Below, one piece after another: positions 18,664 through 28,483 of a DNA stretch of 64,000 nucleotides; the first letter of the stretch is position 1; the number at the start of each line of letters is the position of its first letter. The translations under genes and the position numbers were made by a program. This DNA is from Roseburia sp. (GTDB lineage: Bacteria; Bacillota; Clostridia; Lachnospirales; Lachnospiraceae): positions 98,601-162,600 of the forward strand of contig JAMPFV010000001.1 in NCBI GenBank assembly GCA_023664265.1, read 5' to 3'. The notes under the pieces are model-generated. The model worked only from the letters and a program-made list of their open reading frames with translations, searched no databases and was not told the DNA's origin.

Positions 18664-19599
18664 CTATTCACATCGGTTTCTGAGCGCCTCCCACCGCTTG
18701 TCAACCTCCGCCTGAAAGCGTCCGATAAGCTCCTCATTCCCCTTTTGAAACAAGTGCTTAAACCGTTTCTGCGGCCGCAGGAACTCCTCTATCGGCAGCT
18801 TTCTCTTGGGCTCATAGCTCAAGATCCATTTCCCGTCAATGACCTCGAACAGCGGCCAGTAGCAGGTCTCCACCGCCGTCCTGCAAATCTCCATCATATC
18901 GCTCGGCTCATAGCCCCAGCCCCTCGGGCAGGGGGACAGGACATTCAGAAACGCCGCCCCCGGGGTATAGATCGCCCGCTGCGCCTTTGTGTACAAATCC
19001 TTGAAGTTCGCGGTAAAGGTGCTCTGCCCCACATAGGGGACATAGTGCTCCGCGATGATGGAGGCCAAGTCCTTGCGCACCTGAACCTTGCCGTTGGACA
19101 CGGTTCCGACAGGCGTTGTCGTCGTGTCCGCATACTGCGGCGTCGCGGAGGAACGCTGCGTGCCGGTATTCATGTACGCGCCGTTGTCATAGCACACATA
19201 GACCATGTCATGCCCGCGCTCCATCGCGCCGGACAGCGACTGGAATCCGATATCGTAGGTGCCGCCATCCCCGCCGAAGGTGATGAACTTAAAGTCCTCC
19301 TTGAGCTTTCCCTTCTTCTTCAACACGCGATATGCCGTCTCCACGCCGGACAGGGTCGCCCCCGCATTCTCAAAGGCATTGTGAATATAGCTGTCCTCAT
19401 ACGCGGTAAACGGATACATGAAGGAGGATACCTCCAGACAGCCGGTCGCGTTGCCGACAACCGCCCTATCGCCCTCCTCCAAGGCTCTGAGCACCGCCCG
19501 CACAGTGATTGTGCCGCCACAGCCCGCGCACATCCGATGCCCGGGGGCCAGACGCTCCGGCTTGCTCATTACCTTCTTAAAATCATATGTATTTTCCAT
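18664..19599 (-). CDS. porB: 2-oxoacid (pyruvate) ferredoxin oxidoreductase, beta subunit
   Basis: A 311-residue thiamine-diphosphate subunit. CAGCGG near residues 24-29, NATGC and SPCPRGW supply the four cysteines that hold the proximal 4Fe-4S cluster, and FGGDGGTYDIGF with DNGAYMNTG forms the ThDP/Mg site. With the alpha, gamma and delta subunits it decarboxylates pyruvate (or a related 2-oxoacid) to acyl-CoA, CO2 and reduced ferredoxin. It is the last gene of porC-porD-porA-porB, 18 bp after porA, and is followed by a terminator. Pyruvate as substrate is the most likely reading, but a branched 2-oxoacid is possible. Confidence 0.93.
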   Translation of the reverse strand: MENTYDFKKVMSKPERLAPGHRMCAGCGGTITVRAVLRALEEGDRAVVGNATGCLEVSSFMYPFTAYEDSYIHNAFENAGATLSGVETAYRVLKKKGKLKEDFKFITFGGDGGTYDIGFQSLSGAMERGHDMVYVCYDNGAYMNTGTQRSSATPQYADTTTTPVGTVSNGKVQVRKDLASIIAEHYVPYVGQSTFTANFKDLYTKAQRAIYTPGAAFLNVLSPCPRGWGYEPSDMMEICRTAVETCYWPLFEVIDGKWILSYEPKRKLPIEEFLRPQKRFKHLFQKGNEELIGRFQAEVDKRWEALRNRCE

Positions 19600-19617
19600 G
19601 CCGTGTATCCCCCTCTT

Positions 19618-20805
19618 CTACTCCTCGCGCAAGCCGATGTACCGATACATATCCGTGACCGTGTGCGTCCTCGCCAAGACCTCCAGATTATCGTACACCG
19701 CCTCAAAATCCGCTACCGTAATATCCCTCCCGCCGAGGCCGTAAAAGTAATTGACCGTCTCCGCCTTACAGCGCGTCTGATACATCGCCGCGCGCACCTC
19801 CGCGCCAAGCGGACCGGAGGTGCCGGAGAACATCTCGCTCCTGTCCATAATCGCAACCGCCTCCACATGGGAGAGCGCCCGCGCAAGCTCCTCCTCCGGA
19901 AAAGGGCGGAATACGCGGATTTTGATCAGTCCGACCTTCTTTCCGGACGTGTTCCGGATATGGTCTACCGCCGCCTTGCAGGTGCCCGCCGCGGAGCCGA
20001 TAATGACAATCGCATACGCGGCGTCCTCCATCCTGTATTCCTCAAAAAATCCGTACTTGCGCCCCGTCATCTCCTCAAAGCGCGCCGCCACATCCAGAAT
20101 GACCTGCCTGGCCTCCAGCATGGCCTGACGCTGCCCGCGCTTCGTCTCCATATAGTAGCAGGAAACCGCATAGGGGCCCACCGCCAGCTTCTCCGCGGGA
20201 TTCAGAAGATAGTGCTGCGGCTCATACTCACCGACAAACGCCTTCACCTTGTCATCCTCCACAAGCAGGATATTCTCCACGCCGTGGCTTGTGATAAAGC
20301 CGTCCTGACAGACCATGACCGGCAGATGCACCTTCTCGTGCTCCGCAATCGGATACGCCTGCAAAAAGTTGTCATAAACCTCCTGATTCGACTCCGCGTA
20401 TATCTGTATCCATCCGCTGTCCCTCGCGCCCATGCTGTCAGAGTGGTCCGCGTTAATATTGATGGGGCCGGAAAGCGCCCGATTGACCAACGCCAGCACG
20501 ATAGGAAGCCTGTCGGAGGCCGCGACATACAGCTCCTCCCACATCAGGGCCATCCCGCACGAGGAGGTCGCCGTCAGGGCTCTCGCCCCCGCCGCGGACG
20601 CGCCGATGGTCGCGCTCATCGCACTGTGCTCACTCTCCACATGGATAAATTCCGTATCGATCTCGCCGTTTGCGATATAATTTGCCACATACTGCGGTAT
20701 TTCCGTTGATGGTGTGATCGGAAACGCCGGCATCACATCGGGATTAATCTGTTTGATCGCATATGCGACCGCTTCATTTCCTGATAACCGTTCTCTGACT
20801 GCCAT
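19618..20805 (-). CDS. porA: 2-oxoacid (pyruvate) ferredoxin oxidoreductase, alpha subunit
   Basis: A 395-residue subunit beginning MAVRERLSGNEAVAYAIKQINPD. The N-terminal domain with FPITPSTEIPQY and the ATSSCGMALMWEE segment pairs with the beta subunit to build the ThDP pocket. The C-terminal transketolase-like domain includes VGLIKIRVFRPFPEEEL. The ATG was chosen because GGAGGAA lies five bases upstream and the sequence matches the family start; the frame stays open further upstream only by overlapping porD. It sits 44 bp after porD in the por operon. Confidence 0.94.
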   Translation of the reverse strand: MAVRERLSGNEAVAYAIKQINPDVMPAFPITPSTEIPQYVANYIANGEIDTEFIHVESEHSAMSATIGASAAGARALTATSSCGMALMWEELYVAASDRLPIVLALVNRALSGPININADHSDSMGARDSGWIQIYAESNQEVYDNFLQAYPIAEHEKVHLPVMVCQDGFITSHGVENILLVEDDKVKAFVGEYEPQHYLLNPAEKLAVGPYAVSCYYMETKRGQRQAMLEARQVILDVAARFEEMTGRKYGFFEEYRMEDAAYAIVIIGSAAGTCKAAVDHIRNTSGKKVGLIKIRVFRPFPEEELARALSHVEAVAIMDRSEMFSGTSGPLGAEVRAAMYQTRCKAETVNYFYGLGGRDITVADFEAVYDNLEVLARTHTVTDMYRYIGLREE

Positions 20806-20849
20806 TTTCTTCCTCCATATGTCATTCCCAACCCGCGCCCTCCGGCGCC

Positions 20850-21152
20850 TCAGGTGTTCTCCTTCATGCTGATTGCGCCAAACGGGCAGACCTTCGCGCA
20901 GATGCCGCAGCCCTTGCAATGCTCATAATCAAAATCCTCCCTTTTGCCGTCACTTACGGGAATCGAAGAATCGGGGCAGACCGGCGTGCAGAGCAGACAT
21001 TGTTTACACTTCCCACTGTCCCATGTGGGTGTCGCTGTCCTCCACTCTCCAGTGCAAAACGACCTCGAGGTCGCCGCCTCAAATATTTTATTGCCCTCCG
21101 TTATCCGCTGCCACGGACTCTGTTCGTTAATCCTGTCCTGTATCTTCCCCAT
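20850..21152 (-). CDS. porD: 2-oxoacid ferredoxin oxidoreductase, delta (ferredoxin-like) subunit
   Basis: A 100-residue electron-transfer subunit with two 4Fe-4S motifs, CKQCLLCTPVCP and CKGCGICAKVCP, in its C-terminal half. It passes electrons from the ThDP site to external ferredoxin. The start giving MGKIQDR is preferred: GGAGG lies six bases upstream, while an ATG two codons earlier abuts GGAGG. A GNRA-type stem-loop sits just 5' of the ribosome site. It follows porC by 46 bp. Confidence 0.93.
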   Translation of the reverse strand: MGKIQDRINEQSPWQRITEGNKIFEAATSRSFCTGEWRTATPTWDSGKCKQCLLCTPVCPDSSIPVSDGKREDFDYEHCKGCGICAKVCPFGAISMKENT

Positions 21153-21165
21153 ACACATCCTCCAC

Positions 21166-21179
21166 GCCGCTTTCGCGGC
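21166..21179 (-). promoter_or_regulatory. GNRA stem-loop before porD
   Basis: In the mRNA, GCCGC-GAAA-GCGGC is a five-base-pair stem with a GAAA tetraloop, directly upstream of the porD ribosome site. It may stabilise the message or set translation relative to porC; this is inference. Confidence 0.5.
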
Positions 21180-21198
21180 TTCTATAGCAATGAATAAT

Positions 21199-21771
21199 CT
21201 AGCTCGCCTCGTGGAACGCCATCTCCAGCGCGAGCATATTGCCCGCGATAACCTCCGGCTTCTTCGCAAACTTGTGTTGGAACGAGGTCTTCATCTCCTT
21301 CAGAAATTCATTCTTATCCATCACGTTCGACACCGCTACCGCCGCCGCGAGCATGGGCGAGTTAGGATAATTCTTCCCAAGCGCCTTGAGTGAAATCTGC
21401 TTTGCGTTGATCGTGTAGACCGCGCCCTTATAACCGTGAAGATGCGCCTGCAGCTCCTCCCGTGTGCGCTCGGAATTGATGATGACCGCGCCGTTCTCCT
21501 TCAGCCCCTTTGTCACGTCGATGCTGTCAAGCAGGCTCTCGTCCACCACCACCACATAGTCCGGCTCATAGATGTTGGAATGTATCGTAATCGGGCTGCT
21601 GCTGATGCGGTTGTACGCCGTGATCGGCGCCCCCATCCGCTCCGGCCCGTACTCCGGAAAGCCCTGCACATACTTGCCCGTCTTGAACGCCACATCCGCA
21701 AGCAGCAGCGCCGCCGTCTTTGCGCCCTGCCCGCCGCGTCCGTGCCATCTGATCTCCACCGTGTCCTTCAT
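21199..21771 (-). CDS. porC: 2-oxoacid ferredoxin oxidoreductase, gamma subunit
   Basis: A 190-residue subunit with the family start MKDTVEIRWHGRGGQGAKTAA and the conserved YGPERMGAPITAYNRIS region, which contributes to the CoA-binding and interface domain. It is the first gene of the por set and follows the DHH phosphoesterase gene by about 50 bp on the same strand. I saw no separate promoter in that gap, so transcription from upstream is possible. The separate-subunit layout contrasts with the single-chain enzyme found in many Clostridia. Confidence 0.93.
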   Translation of the reverse strand: MKDTVEIRWHGRGGQGAKTAALLLADVAFKTGKYVQGFPEYGPERMGAPITAYNRISSSPITIHSNIYEPDYVVVVDESLLDSIDVTKGLKENGAVIINSERTREELQAHLHGYKGAVYTINAKQISLKALGKNYPNSPMLAAAVAVSNVMDKNEFLKEMKTSFQHKFAKKPEVIAGNMLALEMAFHEAS

Positions 21772-21823
21772 TTTATTTATACCCCTTTCTCAACACATCC
21801 CTTCGGATGCGCTCTATACAATA

Positions 21824-23326
21824 TCAAAGCCGCCGATAGAGCTTTTGGAACACGCTCTGCTCAACAATACTCACGTCCTGCGTATCCTCACAGCTCACAA
21901 CCATGTAATCCCCTGGATTGCCAAGCAGATAGGCGTCGCCCGTCTTGGACGTAAACACCTTGACCCCGCGGGAAAGCTGCCTTACCAGCACGCGCACCGC
22001 CCGCCTGCTCGTACAGGGTTGCATACGCTGTATAAAGTCCTTAAATTCATTTGTCGTCCTGTCCTTCAGCCGCGGCGTGTATTCCAGCTTAATCTCAAAG
22101 CTGCCGGAAAGCGGCTCGTAGTCCCTGTTGAACTGCTCCTCCGAAATCACCTTCACCCTGCCGCTGTCGTCAATCAGAATATACCGCTTCTCGTCAATCA
22201 GAAACTGCACATCGCCGTCGATCGTCCTGATAAAGCACTGTGTCCCCGCCGGCAATAGCGTGGACGCCTTGACAAAGCCCACCGTCTCCTGCCGTCCCTC
22301 ATACCGCTCCATCCCCGCCGTCTCTATCCCGCCCGCAGAGCCGTCAATAATATCAAAGCTCTCAAAATACTGCTTCATTTTATTGCCGAAATACGTCTCC
22401 CCGTTCAGCGCCGGATAATGCCTGTCGTATCTGCTCTTGTAGAGAAAGCCGCCCGCGCGCTCCGCATGGCCACCGCCAGAGCCGATGCCCTGCGACAGGT
22501 ACTGCGCGAACTCGCTCGCATTGACCTCCCGAATGCAGCTCCGCACGGAGAACTTGTAGCCGTCGTCCACATGATTGTAGACGACACAGGTATGTATCTC
22601 ATCCACCTGTATCAGAAAGTCGCTGATAAGCCCCAAGAGGTTTGGGTCACAGGCGTGCGTCCGGATTATCGCATAATGAAAATCCCGATTGTAGATATAC
22701 CGTATCAGCGCGATTCCCGCAATCTCAAGCTCTTTCAAAGAAAGATTGGAATTCTTCAGCAGATACATAATGCCCTTGTCAAAGGATACCGCTTCCCGCA
22801 TGTCCCTGTCAAGCGGATAATACAGCTCGGTAAACTGGCTCGTATCGCGGTAAAGCCCATAATACAGCGCCGTCCCCACCTTAATATTGTCATTGACCGG
22901 ATACCGCTCCTCCATCAGCAGCCTCCACACCAGCGTGGAGCAGCTTCCCAGATTGGGGACAATTTCGTAATCCGTCAACCCGTCCGTCGCCACCTCCTGC
23001 TGGTGATGGTCGATCACGACAACGCTCTCGGCCTGAAAGCTGGATATATTTCCCGCCCCGTACTGGCAGTCCACCGTTATCAGCAGCCCCTTGAGCGGCG
23101 CCTCCTCCGGCGCGCGGTACCGGATGGGAATCCCCAGCTTCTCCACCATCAGCCGCAGATCTGTCTTCTGTATTTTGTTCCTCCCGCTGTATATCAGCGA
23201 TACCTGCCGGATCTTTCCCTTAAAATAGCTGTACAGGGCAAAGCCGGATGCAATCGCATCCGCGTCCGGATTATCGTGTGTCTGAATTGTTATCGTATCA
23301 TAGCTCTCCAAATCCCTTAACCGCAT
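21824..23326 (-). CDS. DHH-family phosphoesterase
   Basis: A 500-residue cytoplasmic protein. The DHH domain shows THDNPDADAIASG (metal motif) and VVIDHHQQ; a DHHA1-like region carries GSGGGHAERAGGF near residues 280-292. The last 200 residues form a further domain I cannot name. RecJ/NrnA-like relatives cleave short oligonucleotides or cyclic dinucleotides, but the target here is unknown. The ATG after GGGGGAG was chosen; an in-frame GTG four codons earlier lies in the ribosome site. It lies between guaB and the por genes on the same strand. Confidence 0.88.
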   Translation of the reverse strand: MRLRDLESYDTITIQTHDNPDADAIASGFALYSYFKGKIRQVSLIYSGRNKIQKTDLRLMVEKLGIPIRYRAPEEAPLKGLLITVDCQYGAGNISSFQAESVVVIDHHQQEVATDGLTDYEIVPNLGSCSTLVWRLLMEERYPVNDNIKVGTALYYGLYRDTSQFTELYYPLDRDMREAVSFDKGIMYLLKNSNLSLKELEIAGIALIRYIYNRDFHYAIIRTHACDPNLLGLISDFLIQVDEIHTCVVYNHVDDGYKFSVRSCIREVNASEFAQYLSQGIGSGGGHAERAGGFLYKSRYDRHYPALNGETYFGNKMKQYFESFDIIDGSAGGIETAGMERYEGRQETVGFVKASTLLPAGTQCFIRTIDGDVQFLIDEKRYILIDDSGRVKVISEEQFNRDYEPLSGSFEIKLEYTPRLKDRTTNEFKDFIQRMQPCTSRRAVRVLVRQLSRGVKVFTSKTGDAYLLGNPGDYMVVSCEDTQDVSIVEQSVFQKLYRRL

Positions 23327-23375
23327 ATTCTCCCCCACGCATACGCTATGCCTGCGTCCATATTACATTAGGAAA

Positions 23376-23399
23376 CGCTGCCACAATCCGGTGACAGCG
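23376..23399 (-). terminator. Possible terminator after guaB
   Basis: Nine-base-pair stem (CGCTGTCAC with GTGGCAGCG, one wobble) followed on the minus strand by TTTCCTAAT. A weak U tract makes this tentative. Confidence 0.45.
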
Positions 23400-23437
23400 C
23401 TCTATACTATTGATCTCATCCAATTCCGGCTTACTCT

Positions 23438-24910
<1,473 letters not shown>

Positions 24911-24953
24911 TTATTAAATTATTATAAAATATTGAATAGTTTAATTGTTCAAA

Positions 24954-24982
24954 ATTATACAAGAGCGTGCACCGATTGTCAA
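24954..24982 (-). promoter_or_regulatory. guaB promoter
   Basis: Minus strand TTGACA, 17-bp spacer, TATAAT: a full sigma-A consensus. Confidence 0.85.
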
Positions 24983-24995
24983 GCATTCAAAAGGC

Positions 24996-25496
24996 TTAAT
25001 CCATAAATACTTTTCTGGGAATGATTCCCCGTATCGTCTTGACGAAATCCTCCGTGAGATTCAACTGATACTTCTGATTCCCCTCATAGTACGCCGCGTA
25101 GAGCTTCTGCTCCGGCAGATCGTTCCCCGCGCTGTAGTCGAGCGTTTTTACCTGACGGTTCCTGTAGCTGTCGAGCTGATGCGAGTTGACCGGAGCCAGG
25201 ATTTCAATCTTGCCCACATCAATCACGCAGGCCCTCTTCCTGCGGGTCTTTGCCATAATCTTGTCAATGGTAATCTCCTTGTCGAGATAGAGGTACTCAT
25301 ACTCGATATCCGTCCACTGGAAGACAAAGTAATCCAGAACGCCCAGCGCGACCGTCACGATAAAGAGAATAATATTTCCCGTGATCAACGTAAAAAAGCC
25401 TATCAGCACCGTCGGCACCAGACACAGCACCCGCGCCAGCTTCTGCTTTATATCCCGCTCCTTTTTTACCAGCAATTCCTTATAACTCTCATTCAT
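24996..25496 (-). CDS. Conserved membrane protein (DUF6106-like)
   Basis: A 166-residue protein. Residues of about 22-60 form two closely spaced membrane helices (VLCLVPTVLIGFFTLI and ILFIVTVALGVLDYFVF). The remaining 105 residues are soluble and start with YEYLYLDKEITIDKI, a pattern seen in small PH-like or DUF6106-type proteins of Lachnospiraceae. I assign the family from memory of its look, so treat it as tentative. The guaB promoter overlaps its 3' end. The start follows an AGGAAGG stretch and the gene appears to be monocistronic. Function unknown. Confidence 0.65.
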   Translation of the reverse strand: MNESYKELLVKKERDIKQKLARVLCLVPTVLIGFFTLITGNIILFIVTVALGVLDYFVFQWTDIEYEYLYLDKEITIDKIMAKTRRKRACVIDVGKIEILAPVNSHQLDSYRNRQVKTLDYSAGNDLPEQKLYAAYYEGNQKYQLNLTEDFVKTIRGIIPRKVFMD

Positions 25497-25603
25497 ACCC
25501 TATATTCCTTCCTCGTAAAGTTTTATCCTTTTAATAATATTCTTTCTCACGCCACAAATCAAGCCAATATTCAAGATTTAGAAAAAATTAATGCTCTGCC
25601 GGA

Positions 25604-25633
25604 TTGACTTTTCCCCGCGGATGTGGCTATGAT
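25604..25633 (+). promoter_or_regulatory. Promoter of the 248-residue membrane protein gene
   Basis: TTGACT, 18-bp spacer, TATGAT, about 30 bp before the start codon. Confidence 0.55.
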
Positions 25634-25662
25634 TATTTTAATATGTTTTCAGGAGGTTTTTC

Positions 25663-26409
25663 ATGGAGGTTTACAATAAAAATCGCGACCAAAACACTTC
25701 CCTGCACGACGAGATCCGCGAACAGAACGCCAAGCTCAAGGGCGCGCCGCTCAAGGAAAAGCTCGCGTATTTCAGGGAATATTATCTGAAGGGAACCCTG
25801 ATTGCCATCGCGGCCGTCGTCTTTGTCGGTTATATCGCGTACTCAATGCTGACAAGCCCCTCGGACACCGCGTTCGCCGCATACTTTTATAACGACACCG
25901 GCGATTCCTCAAACACCGCGCTGCTCGACGGCTTTGTCGAATATGCCGGCATCGACACCGCGGAGCACTCGGCCTACATCGACGCCACAATGAGCTACTA
26001 TGAATCCGAGACGCCCAACTATGACATCTACATGGGACTGGAGAAAGCTATGGCGGTCATTTCCACGGGAGAGCTTGACGTGATCGTAGGCGATGCGGCC
26101 ACGATCGACTATTTTGCCAGAGCGGAATGCATAAGCGACATCACCCAAGTCCTCCCCGAGGATCTGCTCGAGCAGTTCAAGGACAAGCTCTATTATGCCA
26201 AGGTCGGAGAGGCACAGACACCGATGCCCGTCGGCGTGTATGTCACCGACTCCCCAAAGCTGCAGGAATATTACTATTATGTGGTCGGAGAACCGATTCT
26301 GTGCTTTGTCGTCAACTCCAACAGCATGGACAACGCGGTCGCGTTCCTGCGGTATATTTATATGGAGTCAAAAACCCCGCAGCAAGCTGACGGGGCATCA
26401 AACTTGTAA
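25663..26409 (+). CDS. Single-pass membrane protein with a periplasmic-binding-like domain, unknown function
   Basis: A 248-residue protein with a cytoplasmic charged N-terminus (about 45 residues), one membrane helix (about 46-66, GTLIAIAAVVFVGYIAYSML) and an extracellular domain. The segment ISTGELDVIVGDAATIDYFAR resembles the ligand-binding half of solute-binding proteins (a pattern of testing a mass of protein at the cell surface), but no lipobox or transporter is present. The start follows AGGAGGT. Its 3' end enters a run of hairpins ending in a strong terminator. I do not recognise a named family beyond this resemblance. Confidence 0.65.
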   Translation: MEVYNKNRDQNTSLHDEIREQNAKLKGAPLKEKLAYFREYYLKGTLIAIAAVVFVGYIAYSMLTSPSDTAFAAYFYNDTGDSSNTALLDGFVEYAGIDTAEHSAYIDATMSYYESETPNYDIYMGLEKAMAVISTGELDVIVGDAATIDYFARAECISDITQVLPEDLLEQFKDKLYYAKVGEAQTPMPVGVYVTDSPKLQEYYYYVVGEPILCFVVNSNSMDNAVAFLRYIYMESKTPQQADGASNL

Positions 26410-26428
26410 CGCAACAGAGCTGCGGGGT
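26374..26428 (+). repeat. Inverted repeat spanning the stop codon
   Basis: Perfect 10-bp arms ACCCCGCAGC (26374-26383) and GCTGCGGGGT (26419-26428). The left arm can instead pair imperfectly with GCTGACGGGG at 26386-26395, so two stems exclude each other. Confidence 0.6.
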
Positions 26429-26527
26429 ATTAGACCCTCGCGGTATTCGTCAAATATCCATGCAAGCATGGCTATTTTCCTCATTACTCGCGGGAATAAA
26501 AATCATCGCTCGGCAGCGACGATTCAA

Positions 26528-26553
26528 AGGGGCGCCGGAAAACCGGCGCCCCT
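26528..26553. terminator. Strong hairpin terminator between convergent genes
   Basis: AGGGGCGCCGG, loop AAAA, CCGGCGCCCCT: an 11-bp perfect GC-rich stem between the membrane-protein gene and the PfkB-like gene. Two smaller hairpins (26458-26471 and 26506-26519) precede it. Confidence 0.85.
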
Positions 26554-26570
26554 CTCTATATATCTGTCTC

Positions 26571-27482
26571 TCAATTCCAAATCAGGCGCTTCCACTGCTC
26601 GATCTGTTCCTCCGTCATAAACCCGTTGGAGGTTCCGACAAAGCCAATCTTATAGGAGACGAACAGCAGCGCGTTCCGGATAGCCTCCTTCGCGTCGCCG
26701 GTCTTCACATAATAATGCACGAATGCCGAAAACATGGCATTGCCCGCGCCTACCGTGTTGACAATCTCGTTGGTCTTCACCGCATTGTACTCTATCACGC
26801 TGTTGTCCGCCTTGGTGTACAGGATCACGCCTTTCGCACCGATACCCACAATGATAATCTCAGGGTCGTACTTCTGCCTGCACTCGTCAATGCAGTCATA
26901 GGGCGTCCCCTCCACCTCATCATCGCTGATATACAGAATATCCGCCGCCGCAAGGAAATCCTCCTTCTGCGCGACCTTCTCCGCGCGCATACTGCGCACA
27001 TTGACCGCCAGCGGCTTCTTGTACTGCTTCGCGAGCTTGATAATCGGACGGCAGAAATTACAGTTCGATATCAGCACCATATCCTTATCCTGTATCCGCT
27101 GCTCCAGCAGATCATAGTCATAGGGCACCGTCCGAATGTCCTTCACATCCTCAAAGGTCTGCTTCTTCCCCTCGCAATACAGAATAACCGACGACGGCAT
27201 ACCGTCAAGCTTCGGAATCACATAGTCCGTGCTCAGATTGACATTCTTCACCTTGAGAAATGCCGTGATCTCCTCCTTGGACATATCCTTCGCCACCATG
27301 CTCATAAAATCCACCTTGTTCCCGAGCCATGTGAGCGCCATCGCCTCATTAAAGCCGGCGCCGCCGATCTCCGTGTCAATCATGTCCGGAATGCTCTCAA
27401 ACTGCTTATACGGAACCGGCAGCTCATTGACCTTCACAATCGTCTCATACTGTACAAAACCTGCTACCATGAACTTCCCCAT
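26571..27482 (-). CDS. PfkB/ribokinase-family protein with Asp-to-Asn at the catalytic site
   Basis: A 303-residue PfkB-fold protein. The substrate signature GGAGFNEAMALTWLG (about 40-54) and the C-terminal ATP/anion-hole segment VNTVGAGNAMFSAF are clear. In active kinases the latter reads GAGD, with Asp as catalytic base; here the codon is AAT, giving Asn. Most other family landmarks remain. The start giving MGKFMVAGF follows GGAGGGAGGAG; the frame is open for 24 codons further upstream, but without a good ribosome site. It may be a slow kinase, or a sugar-binding or regulatory relative. Confidence 0.85.
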   Translation of the reverse strand: MGKFMVAGFVQYETIVKVNELPVPYKQFESIPDMIDTEIGGAGFNEAMALTWLGNKVDFMSMVAKDMSKEEITAFLKVKNVNLSTDYVIPKLDGMPSSVILYCEGKKQTFEDVKDIRTVPYDYDLLEQRIQDKDMVLISNCNFCRPIIKLAKQYKKPLAVNVRSMRAEKVAQKEDFLAAADILYISDDEVEGTPYDCIDECRQKYDPEIIIVGIGAKGVILYTKADNSVIEYNAVKTNEIVNTVGAGNAMFSAFVHYYVKTGDAKEAIRNALLFVSYKIGFVGTSNGFMTEEQIEQWKRLIWN

Positions 27483-27671
27483 AGCTTCTCCTCCCTCCAT
27501 ATCCTTAGAATAACTTTCCTGCCATTTCTTATCACCAGTGTAACATATTTCCATTATTTTTTATATAGTTTTCTGAAAATTTAATAAATTTATTTCCCGC
27601 GCCCGCAGAATGTGTTACACTTTAGTCATTGATACGCCACACATTCCAATTCAGAAACGGAGGACTTCTCA

Positions 27672-28433
27672 ATGAAAGAACAGCTGTACACCATCCCCCT
27701 CAACGACGCCATGGCGGCGGACGATGAATGCCCGTTCTGCTTTATCGAGCAGAAGCTTGAGCAGGACCTTCTGGACTTCACCCTCGGCTCCGGCTCCTCC
27801 TACATGGAGAGCGACATCCGCGAGCGCACCGACAAGGCGGGCTTCTGCCGCTATCACTTTCTGAAAATGTTCCAGTATGGGAACACGCTCGGAAACGCAT
27901 GGATCCTAAAGACGCACTATCAGAAGATAAACGGCGAATTGTCCAATGAAGTCAAACGATTCAAGCCCGCCAAGCTCTCCTTTACCGACCGCCTCAAAAA
28001 GACAAAGGAAATCAACAACACAATGACCGCATGGGTCTGTGAAAAGCAGCAGTCCTGCTACATATGCCGGCAGTACGAGGACACCTACGCCCGCTACCTC
28101 GACACCTTCTTCCACATGTATAAGCGGGACGCCGATTTCCGCAAAAAGGTGGAGGAGAGCAAGGGCTTCTGTCTCGTCCACTTCGGAGATTTGTGTCAGG
28201 CGGCAGTGGAAAAGCTCTCGGAAAAGCAGAGCAAAGAGTTCTTCGATATGGTATTCCCCCTGATGGAGCGGAATATGCAGCGTGTCTCGGAGGACGTGAG
28301 CTGGATGGTCGAGAAATTTGACTACCGCAATCAAGACGCTGACTGGAAAAATTCCAAGGACGCCATTCAGCGCGGTATGCAGAAATTAAAGGGCGGCTAC
28401 CCCGCCGCCCCTGTCTATCAGCAAAAAAAATAA
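27672..28433 (+). CDS. Cysteine-rich conserved protein (DUF6062-like)
   Basis: A 253-residue cytoplasmic protein with repeated Cys/His pairs: CPFC at 22-25, a GFCRYH segment near 57-62, CYICRQ near 127-132, GFCLVHFGDLC near 163-173. The spacing suggests two similar halves, each with a CxxC and a FCxxH, plausibly binding zinc. This matches the look of DUF6062 proteins in Clostridia; function is unknown. The start follows AACGGAGG. It runs convergently toward the TetR gene, whose stop lies within a shared hairpin. Confidence 0.7.
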   Translation: MKEQLYTIPLNDAMAADDECPFCFIEQKLEQDLLDFTLGSGSSYMESDIRERTDKAGFCRYHFLKMFQYGNTLGNAWILKTHYQKINGELSNEVKRFKPAKLSFTDRLKKTKEINNTMTAWVCEKQQSCYICRQYEDTYARYLDTFFHMYKRDADFRKKVEESKGFCLVHFGDLCQAAVEKLSEKQSKEFFDMVFPLMERNMQRVSEDVSWMVEKFDYRNQDADWKNSKDAIQRGMQKLKGGYPAAPVYQQKK

Positions 28434-28452
28434 TCTTCTCTATGTCTTTCTT

Positions 28453-28483
28453 CTGCTGTCAGGGATTATCCCCCTGTCAGCAG
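28453..28483. terminator. Hairpin between DUF6062-like and TetR genes
   Basis: CTGCTGTCAGGG pairs with CCCCTGTCAGCAG with one mismatch. It overlaps the end of the TetR gene and probably ends transcription from the left. Confidence 0.55.

Noticed and set aside
18745-20709. Long open frame (654 codons) on the plus strand opposite porB and porA
   Set aside because: It is antisense to two well-recognised subunits, has no domain and is rich in Arg/His/Leu as expected from a GC-rich reverse frame. No ribosome site.
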